From the NCBI GenBank assembly GCA_020161315.1, contig JAIUOH010000005.1, forward strand, positions 40,146-104,145: a stretch of DNA of 64,000 nt. The letters run 5' to 3'. The position numbers and the translations under genes are program-made. Under the pieces are notes generated by a model. The model made no database searches. It was not told the DNA's origin and was given only the letters and a program-made list of their open reading frames with translations. This document shows, piece by piece, positions 1 through 8,336 of this stretch. Every line of letters starts with the position of its first letter. Position 1 is the first letter of the stretch. The DNA comes from Actinomycetota bacterium (GTDB lineage Bacteria; Actinomycetota; Actinomycetes; Actinomycetales; Microbacteriaceae).

Positions 1-383
1 TTCTCTACGAGATCGTCGGCGTCGGTCTTCGAGATCTTGCGATTGTTCAGCTTCACGCCGGCCAGCACGTTCTCGCGAATCGACATGGTCGGGAACGGGT
101 TGGGGCGCTGAAACACCATGCCGACCTGGCGGCGCACGAGCACGGGGTCGACCCCGGGGCCGTAGAGGTCTTCACCGTCGAGCAGCACCTCACCCTCTAC
201 GCGAGCACCGGGGATCACCTCGTGCATGCGGTTCAGCGTGCGCAAGAACGTCGACTTACCACAGCCCGAGGGGCCGATGAAGGCGGTGACGCTGCGCGGT
301 TCGATGTTGATGTTGACGCCCTCAACGGCGAGAAAGTTGCCGTAGTAGACATTGAGATCGTTTACTTCGATGCGCTTCGACAT
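1..383 (-). CDS. pstB: PstB, phosphate ABC transporter ATPase (5' part only)
   Basis: This is the nucleotide-binding subunit that powers high-affinity phosphate import by PstSCAB at the inner face of the membrane. The ATG is at 383 and the first 127 or so codons are present; the gene runs off the left edge. The Walker A motif GPSGCGKST lies near residues 37-45 and the Q-loop [10 protein letters not shown] near 91-100, the latter typical of PstB. It is the last visible gene of the minus-strand pstS-pstC-pstA-pstB order, about 88 bp after pstA. Signature and Walker B motifs lie outside the window, so completeness cannot be judged. Confidence 0.95.
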   Translation of the reverse strand, partial: MSKRIEVNDLNVYYGNFLAVEGVNINIEPRSVTAFIGPSGCGKSTFLRTLNRMHEVIPGARVEGEVLLDGEDLYGPGVDPVLVRRQVGMVFQRPNPFPTMSIRENVLAGVKLNNRKISKTDADDLVE

Positions 384-471
384 GTGTTGCTTGCTTTCGT
401 TTGAAGTCAGTTAAGAATTGTGGGGCGAGGATCGCGGCCGGTGTTTCGAGGTGCTGAGCTGCCGGCCCGCA

Positions 472-1551
472 CTACCTAGCTTTCTTGGGCGAGAACTTCA
501 CCGCAACGAGTCGCGCGATCAGGTTCATCGCCATCACGATGAGAATGAGCACGAGGGCTGCGGCCCACGCTCGCTCGAGGAAGGCAAAAGCAGGGTTGCC
601 CTGGTTCGCGAACTGGGTGTAGACAAACACTGGCAGCGACTGCATGCGATCGTTGAACAGGTTGTTGTTCATCGAAGCGGTGAAGCCCGCGGTGATCAAG
701 AGCGGCGCGGTCTCACCGATGACGCGCGAGATCGAGAGCATGATGCCCGTCGTGATGCCCGCGATCGAGGTCGGCAGCACGACCTTCACGATGGTCAGCC
801 ACTTCGAGACACCGAGGGCATACGAGGCCTCTCGCAGTTCGTTCGGCACGAGCTTCAGCATCTCTTCGCTGGAGCGCACGACAACCGGAATCATGAGCAC
901 CGAAAGCGCAACCGCACCGATGATACCCATGCGCACGCCTGGGCCGAGAAACAGTGCGAAGAGCGCATAGGCAAAGAGGCCCGCAACGATCGACGGAATA
1001 CCGGTCATCACGTCGACCAAGAAGGTGATGGTCTTCGCGAGCTTGCCGCGGCCGTACTCGACAAGGTAGATCGAGGTCATCAGGCCAAGCGGCACAGAGA
1101 TGATGGTCGCCGCGAGCGTGATCCACAGCGTGCCCACCATTGCATGCAGCGCGCCACCGCCCTCACCTGTGACGTTGCGCATCGACGAGTTGAAGAACTC
1201 GACGTCGAGGCGAGCCATGCCGTTCGAGACTACCGTGATGCCCAGCGACACCAGGGGTAGCATCGCGAACAAGAAGGCGCCCGTGACCAGGTTCGTGACG
1301 AAGCGATCCAGCGCCTGCCTGCGGCCCTCGATCGCAGCCGAGAGCGTGGTCGTCACCAGCATGTGCAGCAGCAGGCCAACGACCAGGGCGCCGGTGAGAC
1401 TGAACTCGTTGCCGTTTGCGGCAGAGAGCAGGCCGAAGAGTGCAAGGGAGACAGCGACGCAGGAGACGAGGATCAGCCAGGGCGCGCTGCGGGGCAGACG
1501 ATTGCCGGCGAGCGAAGAGCCTGCGGCGACGGGGCGAACAGTGATTGCCAT
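472..1551 (-). CDS. pstA: PstA, phosphate ABC transporter permease
   Basis: This is one of the two membrane permeases of the Pst phosphate importer. The 359-residue protein has about six to eight hydrophobic segments; the first (near residues 30-65) are an N-terminal extension common in actinobacterial PstA. The cytoplasmic EAA loop that docks onto PstB is visible as ELREASYALGVSKW near residues 230-245. The gene starts two bases after the pstC stop codon, so translation is probably coupled. The opposite strand carries long open frames that are only shadows of this gene. Confidence 0.95.
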   Translation of the reverse strand: MAITVRPVAAGSSLAGNRLPRSAPWLILVSCVAVSLALFGLLSAANGNEFSLTGALVVGLLLHMLVTTTLSAAIEGRRQALDRFVTNLVTGAFLFAMLPLVSLGITVVSNGMARLDVEFFNSSMRNVTGEGGGALHAMVGTLWITLAATIISVPLGLMTSIYLVEYGRGKLAKTITFLVDVMTGIPSIVAGLFAYALFALFLGPGVRMGIIGAVALSVLMIPVVVRSSEEMLKLVPNELREASYALGVSKWLTIVKVVLPTSIAGITTGIMLSISRVIGETAPLLITAGFTASMNNNLFNDRMQSLPVFVYTQFANQGNPAFAFLERAWAAALVLILIVMAMNLIARLVAVKFSPKKAR

Positions 1552-1553
1552 GG

Positions 1554-2492
1554 TTAGTTCGCTCCTGAGAATTCAGCGCGACGGCTCACGATCCAGCGTG
1601 CGAGCGCGTTGACGAGGAAGGTGACGATGAAGAGGATCAGGCCGGTCGCGATGAGCACGTTCACGTTGGTGCCGTAGGCCTCAGGAAACGCGAGCGCGAT
1701 GTTTGCGGCGATCGTTGAGGGGTTTTCGCTTGTGAGGAGCTTGAAGGTCACGAGGCCGGTGGCCGAGAGCACCATGGCGACTGCCATGGTCTCGCCGAGT
1801 GCCCGGCCAAGGCCGAGCATTGCTGCCGAAACGATGCCGGCGCGGCCGAAGGGCAGTACCGCCATGCGAATCATCTCCCAGCGGGTGGCGCCGAGCGCCA
1901 GTGCGGCCTCCTCGTGCAGCACGGGGGCCTGCAGAAACACCTCGCGGCAGATCGCGGTCATGATCGGCAGCACCATCACACCGAGCACGAGCGCGGCGGT
2001 AAGAATTGTGCGGCCCGTGCCCGAAGGGTCACCACCGAAGAGGGGGATCCAGCTCAGGTACTTATTCATCCAGACATAGATGGGCTGCGCCGCCGGCGCG
2101 AGCACGCCGATGCCCCAAAGGCCGAAGACGACGCTTGGCACCGCGGCGAGCAGATCAACAATGTATCCGAGCACTGCCGAGAGCTTGCGCGGCGCGTAGT
2201 GCGAGATGAAGAGCGCAATGCCGATCGCGAGAGGCAGCGAGATAACAAGCGCAAGCACCGCTGCCCAGACCGTGCCGAAGATGAGCGGCCACACGTAGGA
2301 CCAGAAGTTGTCTGGCAGCAGCGAAGCCGTCTCGCCCGTGGCAACGAATGCGGGCAGGCTCTGCACGATGAGGAAGATCGCGACCGCCGCCAGGGTGACG
2401 AGAATCATGCTGCCCGCAAAGACTGCCGACCGAGAGAAGATGCGGTCGCCGAGGCTCAGCACTGGCTTAGCGGCAGACGCGGAGGAGGTCAC
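1554..2492 (-). CDS. pstC: PstC, phosphate ABC transporter permease
   Basis: This is the second membrane permease of the Pst phosphate importer, 312 residues with about six transmembrane segments. The EAA loop is seen as LHEEAALALGATRWEMIRMA near residues 190-210. A hydrophobic segment near residues 25-50 is followed by an extracytoplasmic loop, then the core permease domain, as usual in PstC. The gene lies 90 bp after pstS, with a GC-rich hairpin in the gap, and abuts pstA. Confidence 0.95.
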   Translation of the reverse strand: MTSSASAAKPVLSLGDRIFSRSAVFAGSMILVTLAAVAIFLIVQSLPAFVATGETASLLPDNFWSYVWPLIFGTVWAAVLALVISLPLAIGIALFISHYAPRKLSAVLGYIVDLLAAVPSVVFGLWGIGVLAPAAQPIYVWMNKYLSWIPLFGGDPSGTGRTILTAALVLGVMVLPIMTAICREVFLQAPVLHEEAALALGATRWEMIRMAVLPFGRAGIVSAAMLGLGRALGETMAVAMVLSATGLVTFKLLTSENPSTIAANIALAFPEAYGTNVNVLIATGLILFIVTFLVNALARWIVSRRAEFSGAN

Positions 2493-2535
2493 AGGGTGCT
2501 TCCTTCTGGGTGTTGGGGCTTGGGAACAGGGCGAT

Positions 2536-2575
2536 GCCCCGGCCCGCCACGAATGATTCGCAGCCGGGCCGGGGC
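2536..2575 (-). terminator. GC-rich hairpin between pstS and pstC
   Basis: An 11-bp perfect inverted repeat (arms 2536-2546 and 2565-2575, GCCCCGGCCCG type) with an 18-base loop lies between the pstS stop and the pstC start. There is no T-run after it, so it is not a classic intrinsic terminator. Such hairpins after a binding-protein gene often stabilise the upstream message or lower downstream transcription, giving more PstS than permease. That role is inference. Confidence 0.5.
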
Positions 2576-2582
2576 CTCAGAA

Positions 2583-3677
2583 CTAGCTGATCGAAGCGAT
2601 CGCGGGTTCGATCTTGGCGCGCAGGTCGGCCGAGATGGGGGCACTGCCCGCAGCCTCTGCCGCAATCTGCTGGCCCTCTTCGCTCACGATGTAGCTGAAG
2701 TATGCCTTCACCAGCTCAGCGTTTGCTGCGTCTGCGTACTTCTCGCAACCGATGAGGTAGCTGACGAGCACGATCGGGTAGACGCCGTCTGCGGTGCTGG
2801 TGCGGTCGAGCTTGATCGCGATGTCGTGCTCGGTGCGGTCGCTCTCGAGCTCAGAAGCGTCAACGATTGCCGCTGCAGCCTCGGGCGAGTACGAAACGAA
2901 CTTCTCGCCGACCTTGATCGCAACGGTGCCGAGGCCCTCGGCGCGCGATGCGTCGGCGTAGCCGATCATGCCCACACCGTTGGTGACAGCCTCTACGACA
3001 CCCGAGGTGCCCTGGGCGGCCTCGCCGCCAAGCTCGGTCGGCCACTCTTCGACCGAACCGGCTGACCAACTCGAAGGAGCCGCTGCCGCGAGGTAGTCGG
3101 TGAAGTTGCCGGTGGTGCCCGACTTGTCTGAGCGGTGCACGGGCGAGATTGCCGCGTCGGGCAGCTTCGCATCAGGGTTCAGGGCGGTGATCGCGGGGTC
3201 GTTCCACTTGGTGATCTGGCCCGAGAAGATCTTCGCGACGGTATCGGCGTCGAGATCAAGTGAGTCAACACCGTCAAGGTTGAAGATGATCGCGATCGGC
3301 GAGATGTAGGCCGGCACCTCTACGATGTCGGGGGTTGCACACGCCTCAAACGGGCCTGCCGAGATCTCGTCGACCTTGAATGCACGGTCGCTACCTGCGA
3401 ATGCGCTCGCACCCTGCTGGAAGGTGTCGCGGCCAGCGCCCGAACCAGCCGGGTCGTAGTTCACGGTGACGTCGGGGTTCGCGGTCTGGAAGCCGGCGAT
3501 CCAGGCCTCCTGTGCCGAGCCCTGCGACGAAGCGCCACCGCCGACAAGAGTGCCGGTGAGCGACGAAGCGGCCGCGTTATCTGCGGGAGCCGCTGCCTCG
3601 TTTGCTGCGCACGAGGTGAGTGCGAGAAGGGCGATACCGCCAAATGCTGCGGCCTTGATCGTGGCTGAGGTCTTCAC
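2583..3677 (-). CDS. pstS: PstS, phosphate-binding lipoprotein
   Basis: This is the extracytoplasmic phosphate receptor of the Pst importer. I chose the GTG at 3677, which gives a 364-residue precursor with a lipoprotein signal peptide (KTSATIKAAAFGG, then LLALTSC with the lipidated Cys). A longer frame opens at 3734 but adds a charged tail before the signal. The ligand-binding start GTLVGGGASSQGSAQEAW and the downstream YDPAGSGAGRDTFQQG motif, which contacts phosphate in PstS proteins, are both present. It heads the pst operon, and PHO-box-like repeats lie about 90-125 bp upstream of the start. Confidence 0.95.
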   Translation of the reverse strand: MKTSATIKAAAFGGIALLALTSCAANEAAAPADNAAASSLTGTLVGGGASSQGSAQEAWIAGFQTANPDVTVNYDPAGSGAGRDTFQQGASAFAGSDRAFKVDEISAGPFEACATPDIVEVPAYISPIAIIFNLDGVDSLDLDADTVAKIFSGQITKWNDPAITALNPDAKLPDAAISPVHRSDKSGTTGNFTDYLAAAAPSSWSAGSVEEWPTELGGEAAQGTSGVVEAVTNGVGMIGYADASRAEGLGTVAIKVGEKFVSYSPEAAAAIVDASELESDRTEHDIAIKLDRTSTADGVYPIVLVSYLIGCEKYADAANAELVKAYFSYIVSEEGQQIAAEAAGSAPISADLRAKIEPAIASIS

Positions 3678-3766
3678 GTCAGTTCGTATCCGTTTCTGAT
3701 GAGAGTTCTTGGGGGGCGATTTGCCCCACAACACTCAAGGTACGGGCGCGATATGAAGGCAGGTCT

Positions 3767-3801
3767 GCGAACAAGTGAACGGTAGGTGAACGAGTGTGAA
3801 C
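3767..3801 (-). promoter_or_regulatory. PHO-box-like tandem repeat upstream of pstS
   Basis: On the minus strand three copies of GTTCAC and one GTTCGC occur at 10-, 11- and 8-base steps (plus-strand units begin at 3796, 3786, 3775 and 3767). Direct GTTCACC-type repeats of about 11 bp are the known binding site of actinobacterial PhoP, the phosphate-starvation regulator. Position, about 90-125 bp before the pstS start and reading toward it, fits an activator site. It could also touch the promoter of the divergent gene at 3887. Confidence 0.75.
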
Positions 3802-3886
3802 AGCGAGCACCGCGAAGATCTGGTGCGAGGCAGGCAGCTTTGTGCGCTCCGAGGATCGCGGTTTGGCGTTCCAGTAGGCTTGGCGC

Positions 3887-4657
3887 ATGAGTGAAGTCAG
3901 GATCGACGAAGACGTCGTGCTCTGGTCGGTCGACGGGCAGCGGGTGTCGGCGCAGCAGGCGCTTCTTGCATTGCGACACAGGCCTTTGCTCTTGCTCATG
4001 CACGGATTTGGTTCGTTTGAGGGTGACCTCATCGGGCTCGCTCCGCATCTGCCCCAGGGGTTTGTGTGCGCGTCGCCGCGCGCCCCGCTCGTGGCGCCGC
4101 CACCGATTGTGAACGGTTTCGCGTGGTGGCCGCTGCCACTCAGCCCTCAGGGCCTGCCTCTGCGGCAACCTGACCCCGAGCTCTTTGCGGGCAGTGGGCC
4201 GCACACTGCGGCGGTCGCCCTACTCGCCTGGCTCGATCGCCTTGACGAGCAGCTTCGCGACGCCCCGAGTGATGACACCGCTGCGGCGTCGGGGCTCGGC
4301 ACCGTGGCGCTGCTCGGCTTCTCGCAGGGCGGCTGCATGGTTACCTCACTGCTGCGCCTTCGCCCGGAGCGATTTGCGTGCGGGGTGAACTGCTCGGGCT
4401 TCATCGCGCCGGGGCACTTCGACGGTGATGCGAAGCTCAGAGAGCTGCGCCCGCCCATGTTCTGGGGTCGCGACGAGGCCGACCCCATCATCGACGAGCA
4501 CCGCATCGCGCTCACCACAGCCTGGGCACCCGAACACACCTCGCTCGAGGCGAAGCTCTACGACGGAATCTTCCACGGTATCGGCGCTGACGAGCTGGCA
4601 GACATCAGCGAGTTTCTGCTGACGCACGTGCCCGAGGCAACGAGCGACGCACGATGA
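3887..4657 (+). CDS. Alpha/beta hydrolase, phospholipase/carboxylesterase family
   Basis: A 256-residue predicted serine hydrolase of the phospholipase/carboxylesterase type; the substrate is unknown. Visible features are the oxyanion strand LMHGFGSFEGDL near residues 37-50, the nucleophile elbow GFSQGG near residues 144-149, a candidate Asp in DEADPIID near residue 200 and a C-terminal His in GIFHGIG. There is no signal peptide, so it is probably cytoplasmic. It overlaps the following GntR gene by 4 bp, indicating co-transcription and possibly control of the hydrolase by that regulator. Confidence 0.85.
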   Translation: MSEVRIDEDVVLWSVDGQRVSAQQALLALRHRPLLLLMHGFGSFEGDLIGLAPHLPQGFVCASPRAPLVAPPPIVNGFAWWPLPLSPQGLPLRQPDPELFAGSGPHTAAVALLAWLDRLDEQLRDAPSDDTAAASGLGTVALLGFSQGGCMVTSLLRLRPERFACGVNCSGFIAPGHFDGDAKLRELRPPMFWGRDEADPIIDEHRIALTTAWAPEHTSLEAKLYDGIFHGIGADELADISEFLLTHVPEATSDAR

Positions 4658-5337
4658 CCGAGATTCGCCCGCGCCCGCAGAACAAGACGCAGTTCGTATA
4701 CGACTTCGTCATGGAGGGCATCGTTGACGGCAGGTTTGCCGGGGGTTCGTCGCTCAGCATCGCGGCAATCGCCGAGGAGACCGGTGTCAGCCTGATTCCG
4801 ACGCGCGAGGCACTGCGTCGCCTCGAGAGCGAGGGGCTCGTCGAGTTTCTGTTTCACCGGGGCGTGCGCGTCTCACAGCTGACGCTCGAGAAGTATCGCG
4901 AGATCATGCAGACCGAGGCCGTGCTTGAGGGCCTGGCTGTTGGGCTTGCCGCTCCCCTGCTTCGCCGAGAAGACCTGCAACGCGCCCGAGAGGTGAACTC
5001 GCGCATGGATCAGGCCATCGAGGCCGCCGACTTTCACGCATACAATCGCGGCAGCCTTGAGTTTCACGGCATTCTGCGCGCACCATGCCCTAACACGCAC
5101 CTGCGAGAGATGCTCGATCGCGGGCAGCAACGAGTCGCCGCCGTGCGCGCCTCGGTCGTGGGGTATCGCGGCAGCATCGCAGCGAGGCTCAGCGATGAAC
5201 ACGAACACATGCTGAATCGCCTTGAGGCTGGCGCACCTGCTGAAGAGATTGAGCAGTTGATGCGCGCGCACCGCGAGGGCACGATCGCCGCAGACAGCGA
5301 GGGCTTTCGGCGCACGACCGCGCTCCCGTCGCCCTGA
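4654..5337 (+). CDS. GntR-family transcriptional regulator (FCD type)
   Basis: A 227-residue regulator with an N-terminal winged helix-turn-helix (residues about 10-75, with SIAAIAEETGVSLIPTREAL and RLESEGLV typical of GntR). An all-helical C-terminal FCD-like ligand domain follows (ETEAVLEGLA-type start, FHGILRAPCPN and DEHEHMLNRLEAG near the end). The effector is unknown. The start ATG overlaps the stop of the upstream hydrolase, so the two form a small operon. A REP-like palindrome lies just after its stop. Confidence 0.85.
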   Translation: MTEIRPRPQNKTQFVYDFVMEGIVDGRFAGGSSLSIAAIAEETGVSLIPTREALRRLESEGLVEFLFHRGVRVSQLTLEKYREIMQTEAVLEGLAVGLAAPLLRREDLQRAREVNSRMDQAIEAADFHAYNRGSLEFHGILRAPCPNTHLREMLDRGQQRVAAVRASVVGYRGSIAARLSDEHEHMLNRLEAGAPAEEIEQLMRAHREGTIAADSEGFRRTTALPSP

Positions 5338-5350
5338 GCCCTCCGCTCAT

Positions 5351-5396
5351 CGGGCCTGTCGAGACGCGTGCACCTTGGTCTCGACAAGGTCGACCT
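5351..5396. repeat. REP-like palindromic element (5.35 kb)
   Basis: An imperfect inverted repeat (CCTGTCGAGAC left, GGTCTCGACAAGG right, 12 bases between) lies between the convergent gntR and mntH genes. The core TGTCGAGAC with flanking GGTCGACC/GGGCC resembles the arm of the element inside the ABC ATPase gene at 19.8 kb, so the two belong to one short interspersed repeat family. It may also act as a bidirectional terminator. Confidence 0.6.
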
Positions 5397-5409
5397 GCGG
5401 TCGCAGGTA

Positions 5410-6672
5410 CTACCCGCCCGTCAGGGTGAGCCAGATCAACAGCACGTTGAGCGCCACGATGAGGGCGGTGACGATGACTGCCGCGATCCTCATCGCAATA
5501 CCGTTGACGTGCGTCCCCATGACTGAGCGCTTGCTCGTCAACCAAATCAGCGGAATCAGCGCAAAGGGAATGCCGAACGAGAGCACCACCTGGCTAAGCA
5601 CAAGCGCCCAGGTTGGGTTTGCGCCGACGCCAAGCACGATGAGCGCTGGAATCAGCGTGACGAGTCGGCGTAGCAGCAGCGGAATGCGCATCTTGAGCAG
5701 GCCACCCATGATGTCGGCACCCGCATAAGCGCCAACCGATGTCGAGGCGAGGCCAGAGGCAAGCAGTCCGATGCCGAAGATGATGCCGATAGCGGGGCCA
5801 AGGTGCAGGCTGATCGCAGCCGCGGCACCCTCGATCGTGTCGGTGCCCTCGACGCCCGCGAGTGAAGAAGCGGCGAGCAGCAACATCGAGATGTTCACCC
5901 CTCCGGCAAGCAGCAGGGCGAGCAGCACGTCGATCCTCGTCGCTTTGAGCAATCGCTGTAGTCGCTGCGGACTGTGCGAAACCCCGTGCCTGTCGCGAGC
6001 GAGCGACGAGTGCAGGTAGATCGCGTGGGGCATAACCGTTGCTCCGAGCATGCTCGCTGCAAGCAGCACCGTCTCGGTGCCCTCGAAGCGCGGCACAAGG
6101 CCCGACGCGACGCCACCCCAATCGAGCGGACTGACGAAGAGCCCCGCCACGAAACCGACGGTGATGATTGCGAGCAACGAGATGATGACGCTCTCGAAGA
6201 TGCGCTGCCCCTTGCGCTGCACCGCGAGCAACGCCATCGACACGGTGCCCACGATGATGCCACCGAGCAGCAGTGGCAGATCGAAAAGGATCGCCAGTGC
6301 AATTGCCCCGCCAACCACCTCGGCGATATCGGTCGCGATGGCCACAAGCTCAGCTTGTGCCCAATAGAGCAACCGTGAGGCGCGAGGCATGCGCTCGCCA
6401 AGCATTTCAGCGAGACTCTTTCCCGTTACCAGCCCAAGCTTCGCCGAGAGGTACTGCACAATGACCGCCATCGCGTTGGCGAGCACGAGCACCCAGACGA
6501 GCAGGTAGCCGTACTTGGCGCCGGCCGAAAGGTTCGCGGCGACGTTTCCGGGGTCGACGTAGGCGATCGCCGCAACGAAGGCGGGGCCGAGCAGCCGCAG
6601 CAAACCCCGCTCGGGTTTTGCGGGTGTGGCACCAGGTTCGGGCTGAACACCGAATGCTCGCTTTTCGCGCAA
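5410..6672 (-). CDS. mntH: Nramp-family divalent metal (Mn2+) transporter MntH
   Basis: A proton-coupled Mn2+/Fe2+ importer with about 11 transmembrane segments. The metal-binding DPGN motif is in TM1 (AYVDPGNVAANLSAG) and a second motif MPHAIYLHSSL in TM6, both diagnostic of Nramp. I chose the TTG at 6672 because an AGGAGG sits 7 bases upstream and the 420-residue product has the usual short N-terminus. A GTG at 6678 and an ATG at 6726 are alternatives. The upstream 40-bp palindrome fits a metalloregulator operator. Confidence 0.93.
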   Translation of the reverse strand: MREKRAFGVQPEPGATPAKPERGLLRLLGPAFVAAIAYVDPGNVAANLSAGAKYGYLLVWVLVLANAMAVIVQYLSAKLGLVTGKSLAEMLGERMPRASRLLYWAQAELVAIATDIAEVVGGAIALAILFDLPLLLGGIIVGTVSMALLAVQRKGQRIFESVIISLLAIITVGFVAGLFVSPLDWGGVASGLVPRFEGTETVLLAASMLGATVMPHAIYLHSSLARDRHGVSHSPQRLQRLLKATRIDVLLALLLAGGVNISMLLLAASSLAGVEGTDTIEGAAAAISLHLGPAIGIIFGIGLLASGLASTSVGAYAGADIMGGLLKMRIPLLLRRLVTLIPALIVLGVGANPTWALVLSQVVLSFGIPFALIPLIWLTSKRSVMGTHVNGIAMRIAAVIVTALIVALNVLLIWLTLTGG

Positions 6673-6739
6673 AGTCACACCTCCTGGCTGCATCCGCCGG
6701 AAGTGGCGGTGCAGCCAGGCTAGCATGATTACGTAGTGA

Positions 6740-6779
6740 CCAAAAGTTGAACTACGTCTAGACGTAGTTCAACTTTTGG
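6740..6779. promoter_or_regulatory. 40-bp perfect palindrome upstream of mntH (candidate operator)
   Basis: A loopless perfect palindrome with 20-bp arms (CCAAAAGTTGAACTACGTCT and its complement), centred between 6759 and 6760. It lies about 70-110 bp upstream of the preferred mntH start and just after the stop of the preceding gene. The symmetric GTTGAAC/GTTCAAC core resembles manganese-regulator sites of other actinobacteria, so MntR/DtxR-type control is plausible. It lacks a T-run; a terminator role for the upstream gene is the alternative. Confidence 0.6.
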
Positions 6780-6783
6780 GGCC

Positions 6784-7656
6784 TCAGCGTCGCGGGTGCA
6801 GCGCCAAGCTCCCTGCAGAAATCTCGACACTGATCGTGTTGGCGGTCACACCGTTGTCTGTTCGCAAAGAGTTCTCGAGGTCGCCGGCAGAGACGTCAGA
6901 GGTCACCGCATACACCTCGTCGGGAAGCGTGAGTTCTGCACTGCCTGCGCTCACCTCGACGTCGATGCGCTCAGGTGCGGCACCATCGAAATCGCCCCAG
7001 AGGTCGCCCGCAGATACCGAAAGGCTCGCGGTGCGCACACCGCTCAGGTTGAGCGTTGCCCCACCCGCCGAAACATCGGCGCTGAGGCTGCGAACCTCGC
7101 CGGTAACACGCGCGTCACCCGCGCCCACTTCGAGGCTGAGCTCGCCGAACCGGCCGTCGACCTGTAGCTGCCCCGCACCAAGACCCAGCTCGGCGTCGAG
7201 CGGTGTGGCTCGCTCGCAAGCGCTCTGAGGAACTGCAAGCGACACATTCTGCATTCGGTACTGGCCGAGACCAAACAGCGACAGGCCAAAACCCCGATCC
7301 ACCGGCTCAACTCTGAGCGTGTCGCCGTGCCGCACCATTCGCCACTCGCGCGAACCGCCACTCGTGAGCAGCGCGAACGTGTCTTGGCCTGTCGAAGATT
7401 CGTCATCACCGAGAGCACCTGCACTGTCGCAGCTGATCACGAACTTCGCCGCCGAGGCATCGACCTCGATTCGCGTCACGCCCGCCGCATCCTCGAAAAG
7501 CCGCTGCGACTTTTCTTTGCCATCGTCGGTTGCGGCAAATACCCCGGCCATTGCGGCGGTGCTCACCGTGCCAAGCAGCAGCACGCCACCCAGCACACCC
7601 GCAGTGATGGCCACCCAGTTCTGCTTCTTGGGTAAACCCGAATTGTTCTCAGTCAT
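6784..7656 (-). CDS. DUF4097-like membrane-anchored beta-repeat protein
   Basis: A 290-residue protein with one N-terminal transmembrane segment (VAITAGVLGGVLLLGTVSTA) and an exterior domain of short repeats such as ADVSAGGATLNLSG, LSVSAGDLWGDF and VEVSAGSAELTLP. This is the pattern of the DUF4097 right-handed beta-helix family. The ATG at 7656 has a GAGGAG 7 bases upstream; a TTG at 7680 overlaps the regulator stop codon. It is the last gene after the two-component system and is probably co-transcribed. These proteins often accompany LiaRS/PspC-type envelope stress systems. Function is unknown. Confidence 0.8.
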   Translation of the reverse strand: MTENNSGLPKKQNWVAITAGVLGGVLLLGTVSTAAMAGVFAATDDGKEKSQRLFEDAAGVTRIEVDASAAKFVISCDSAGALGDDESSTGQDTFALLTSGGSREWRMVRHGDTLRVEPVDRGFGLSLFGLGQYRMQNVSLAVPQSACERATPLDAELGLGAGQLQVDGRFGELSLEVGAGDARVTGEVRSLSADVSAGGATLNLSGVRTASLSVSAGDLWGDFDGAAPERIDVEVSAGSAELTLPDEVYAVTSDVSAGDLENSLRTDNGVTANTISVEISAGSLALHPRR

Positions 7657-7676
7657 CGTTACGCTCCTCGCGTCGT

Positions 7677-8336
7677 TCAAAGTCCGTGTCCGTTGTTCTC
7701 AATATGGGCAAGCGCAGCGAGCACGCGGCGATTGCCGCGTTCGTCTGCCTCAAGCCCGAGCTTCTGAAAAATCGCCGTGATGTGTTTCTCGATGCTTGCT
7801 TCCGAAAGAAACAGCACCCCCGCGATCGCCTGATTCGACTTGCCCTCCGCGAGCAGGGCGAGCACCTGTCGCTCCCGATCAGTCAGCCTCGCCATTGTTG
7901 AACTTCTGGCCTGCCTGCTCAACAGTTGCGCTACCACTTCAGGGTCAAGCACCGTCGCGCCCCGGGCGATCCTCGCCACTGAATCTAGAAACTCGGCAAC
8001 GTCGGCGACACGGTCTTTTAGCAGGTAGCCGAGGGCCCCACCCTGCGCAGCGATCAGCTCGCTTGCGTAGCGCTCCTCGACGTACTGCGAGAGCACAAGC
8101 AATGGCAGCTCGGGTCGAGCGGCGCGCAATCGAAGCGCGGCCCGTATGCCCTCGTCAGTGAACGTCGGCGGCAGACGCACGTCGAGAATGCACAGGTCTG
8201 GCAATGATTCAGCGATGCACTCATCGAGCCCATCAGTGTCGGGGAGCGCTGCCACCACATCGTGCCCCGCGTCTTCGAGAAGGCGAACAATGCCCTCGCG
8301 CAGCAGCACGGAGTCTTCACAGATCAGGATGCGCAT
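7677..8336 (-). CDS. NarL/LuxR-type response regulator
   Basis: A 219-residue response regulator. The receiver domain shows the acidic pair in ICEDSVLLREG, the phospho-acceptor Asp in LCILDVRLPPT near residue 53 and the conserved Lys in LLKDRVADV near residue 105. The C-terminal LuxR-type HTH is visible as LTDRERQVLALLAEGKSNQA and SEASIEKHITAIFQKLGL. It overlaps the histidine kinase gene by 13 bp, so the two are one operon. The stimulus is not evident; the DUF4097-like neighbour suggests the envelope. Confidence 0.93.
   Translation of the reverse strand: MRILICEDSVLLREGIVRLLEDAGHDVVAALPDTDGLDECIAESLPDLCILDVRLPPTFTDEGIRAALRLRAARPELPLLVLSQYVEERYASELIAAQGGALGYLLKDRVADVAEFLDSVARIARGATVLDPEVVAQLLSRQARSSTMARLTDRERQVLALLAEGKSNQAIAGVLFLSEASIEKHITAIFQKLGLEADERGNRRVLAALAHIENNGHGL

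Noticed and set aside
418-1260. 280-residue plus-strand ORF over pstA
   Set aside because: Arg/His/Glu-rich shadow translation antisense to pstA, with no ribosome binding site or family.
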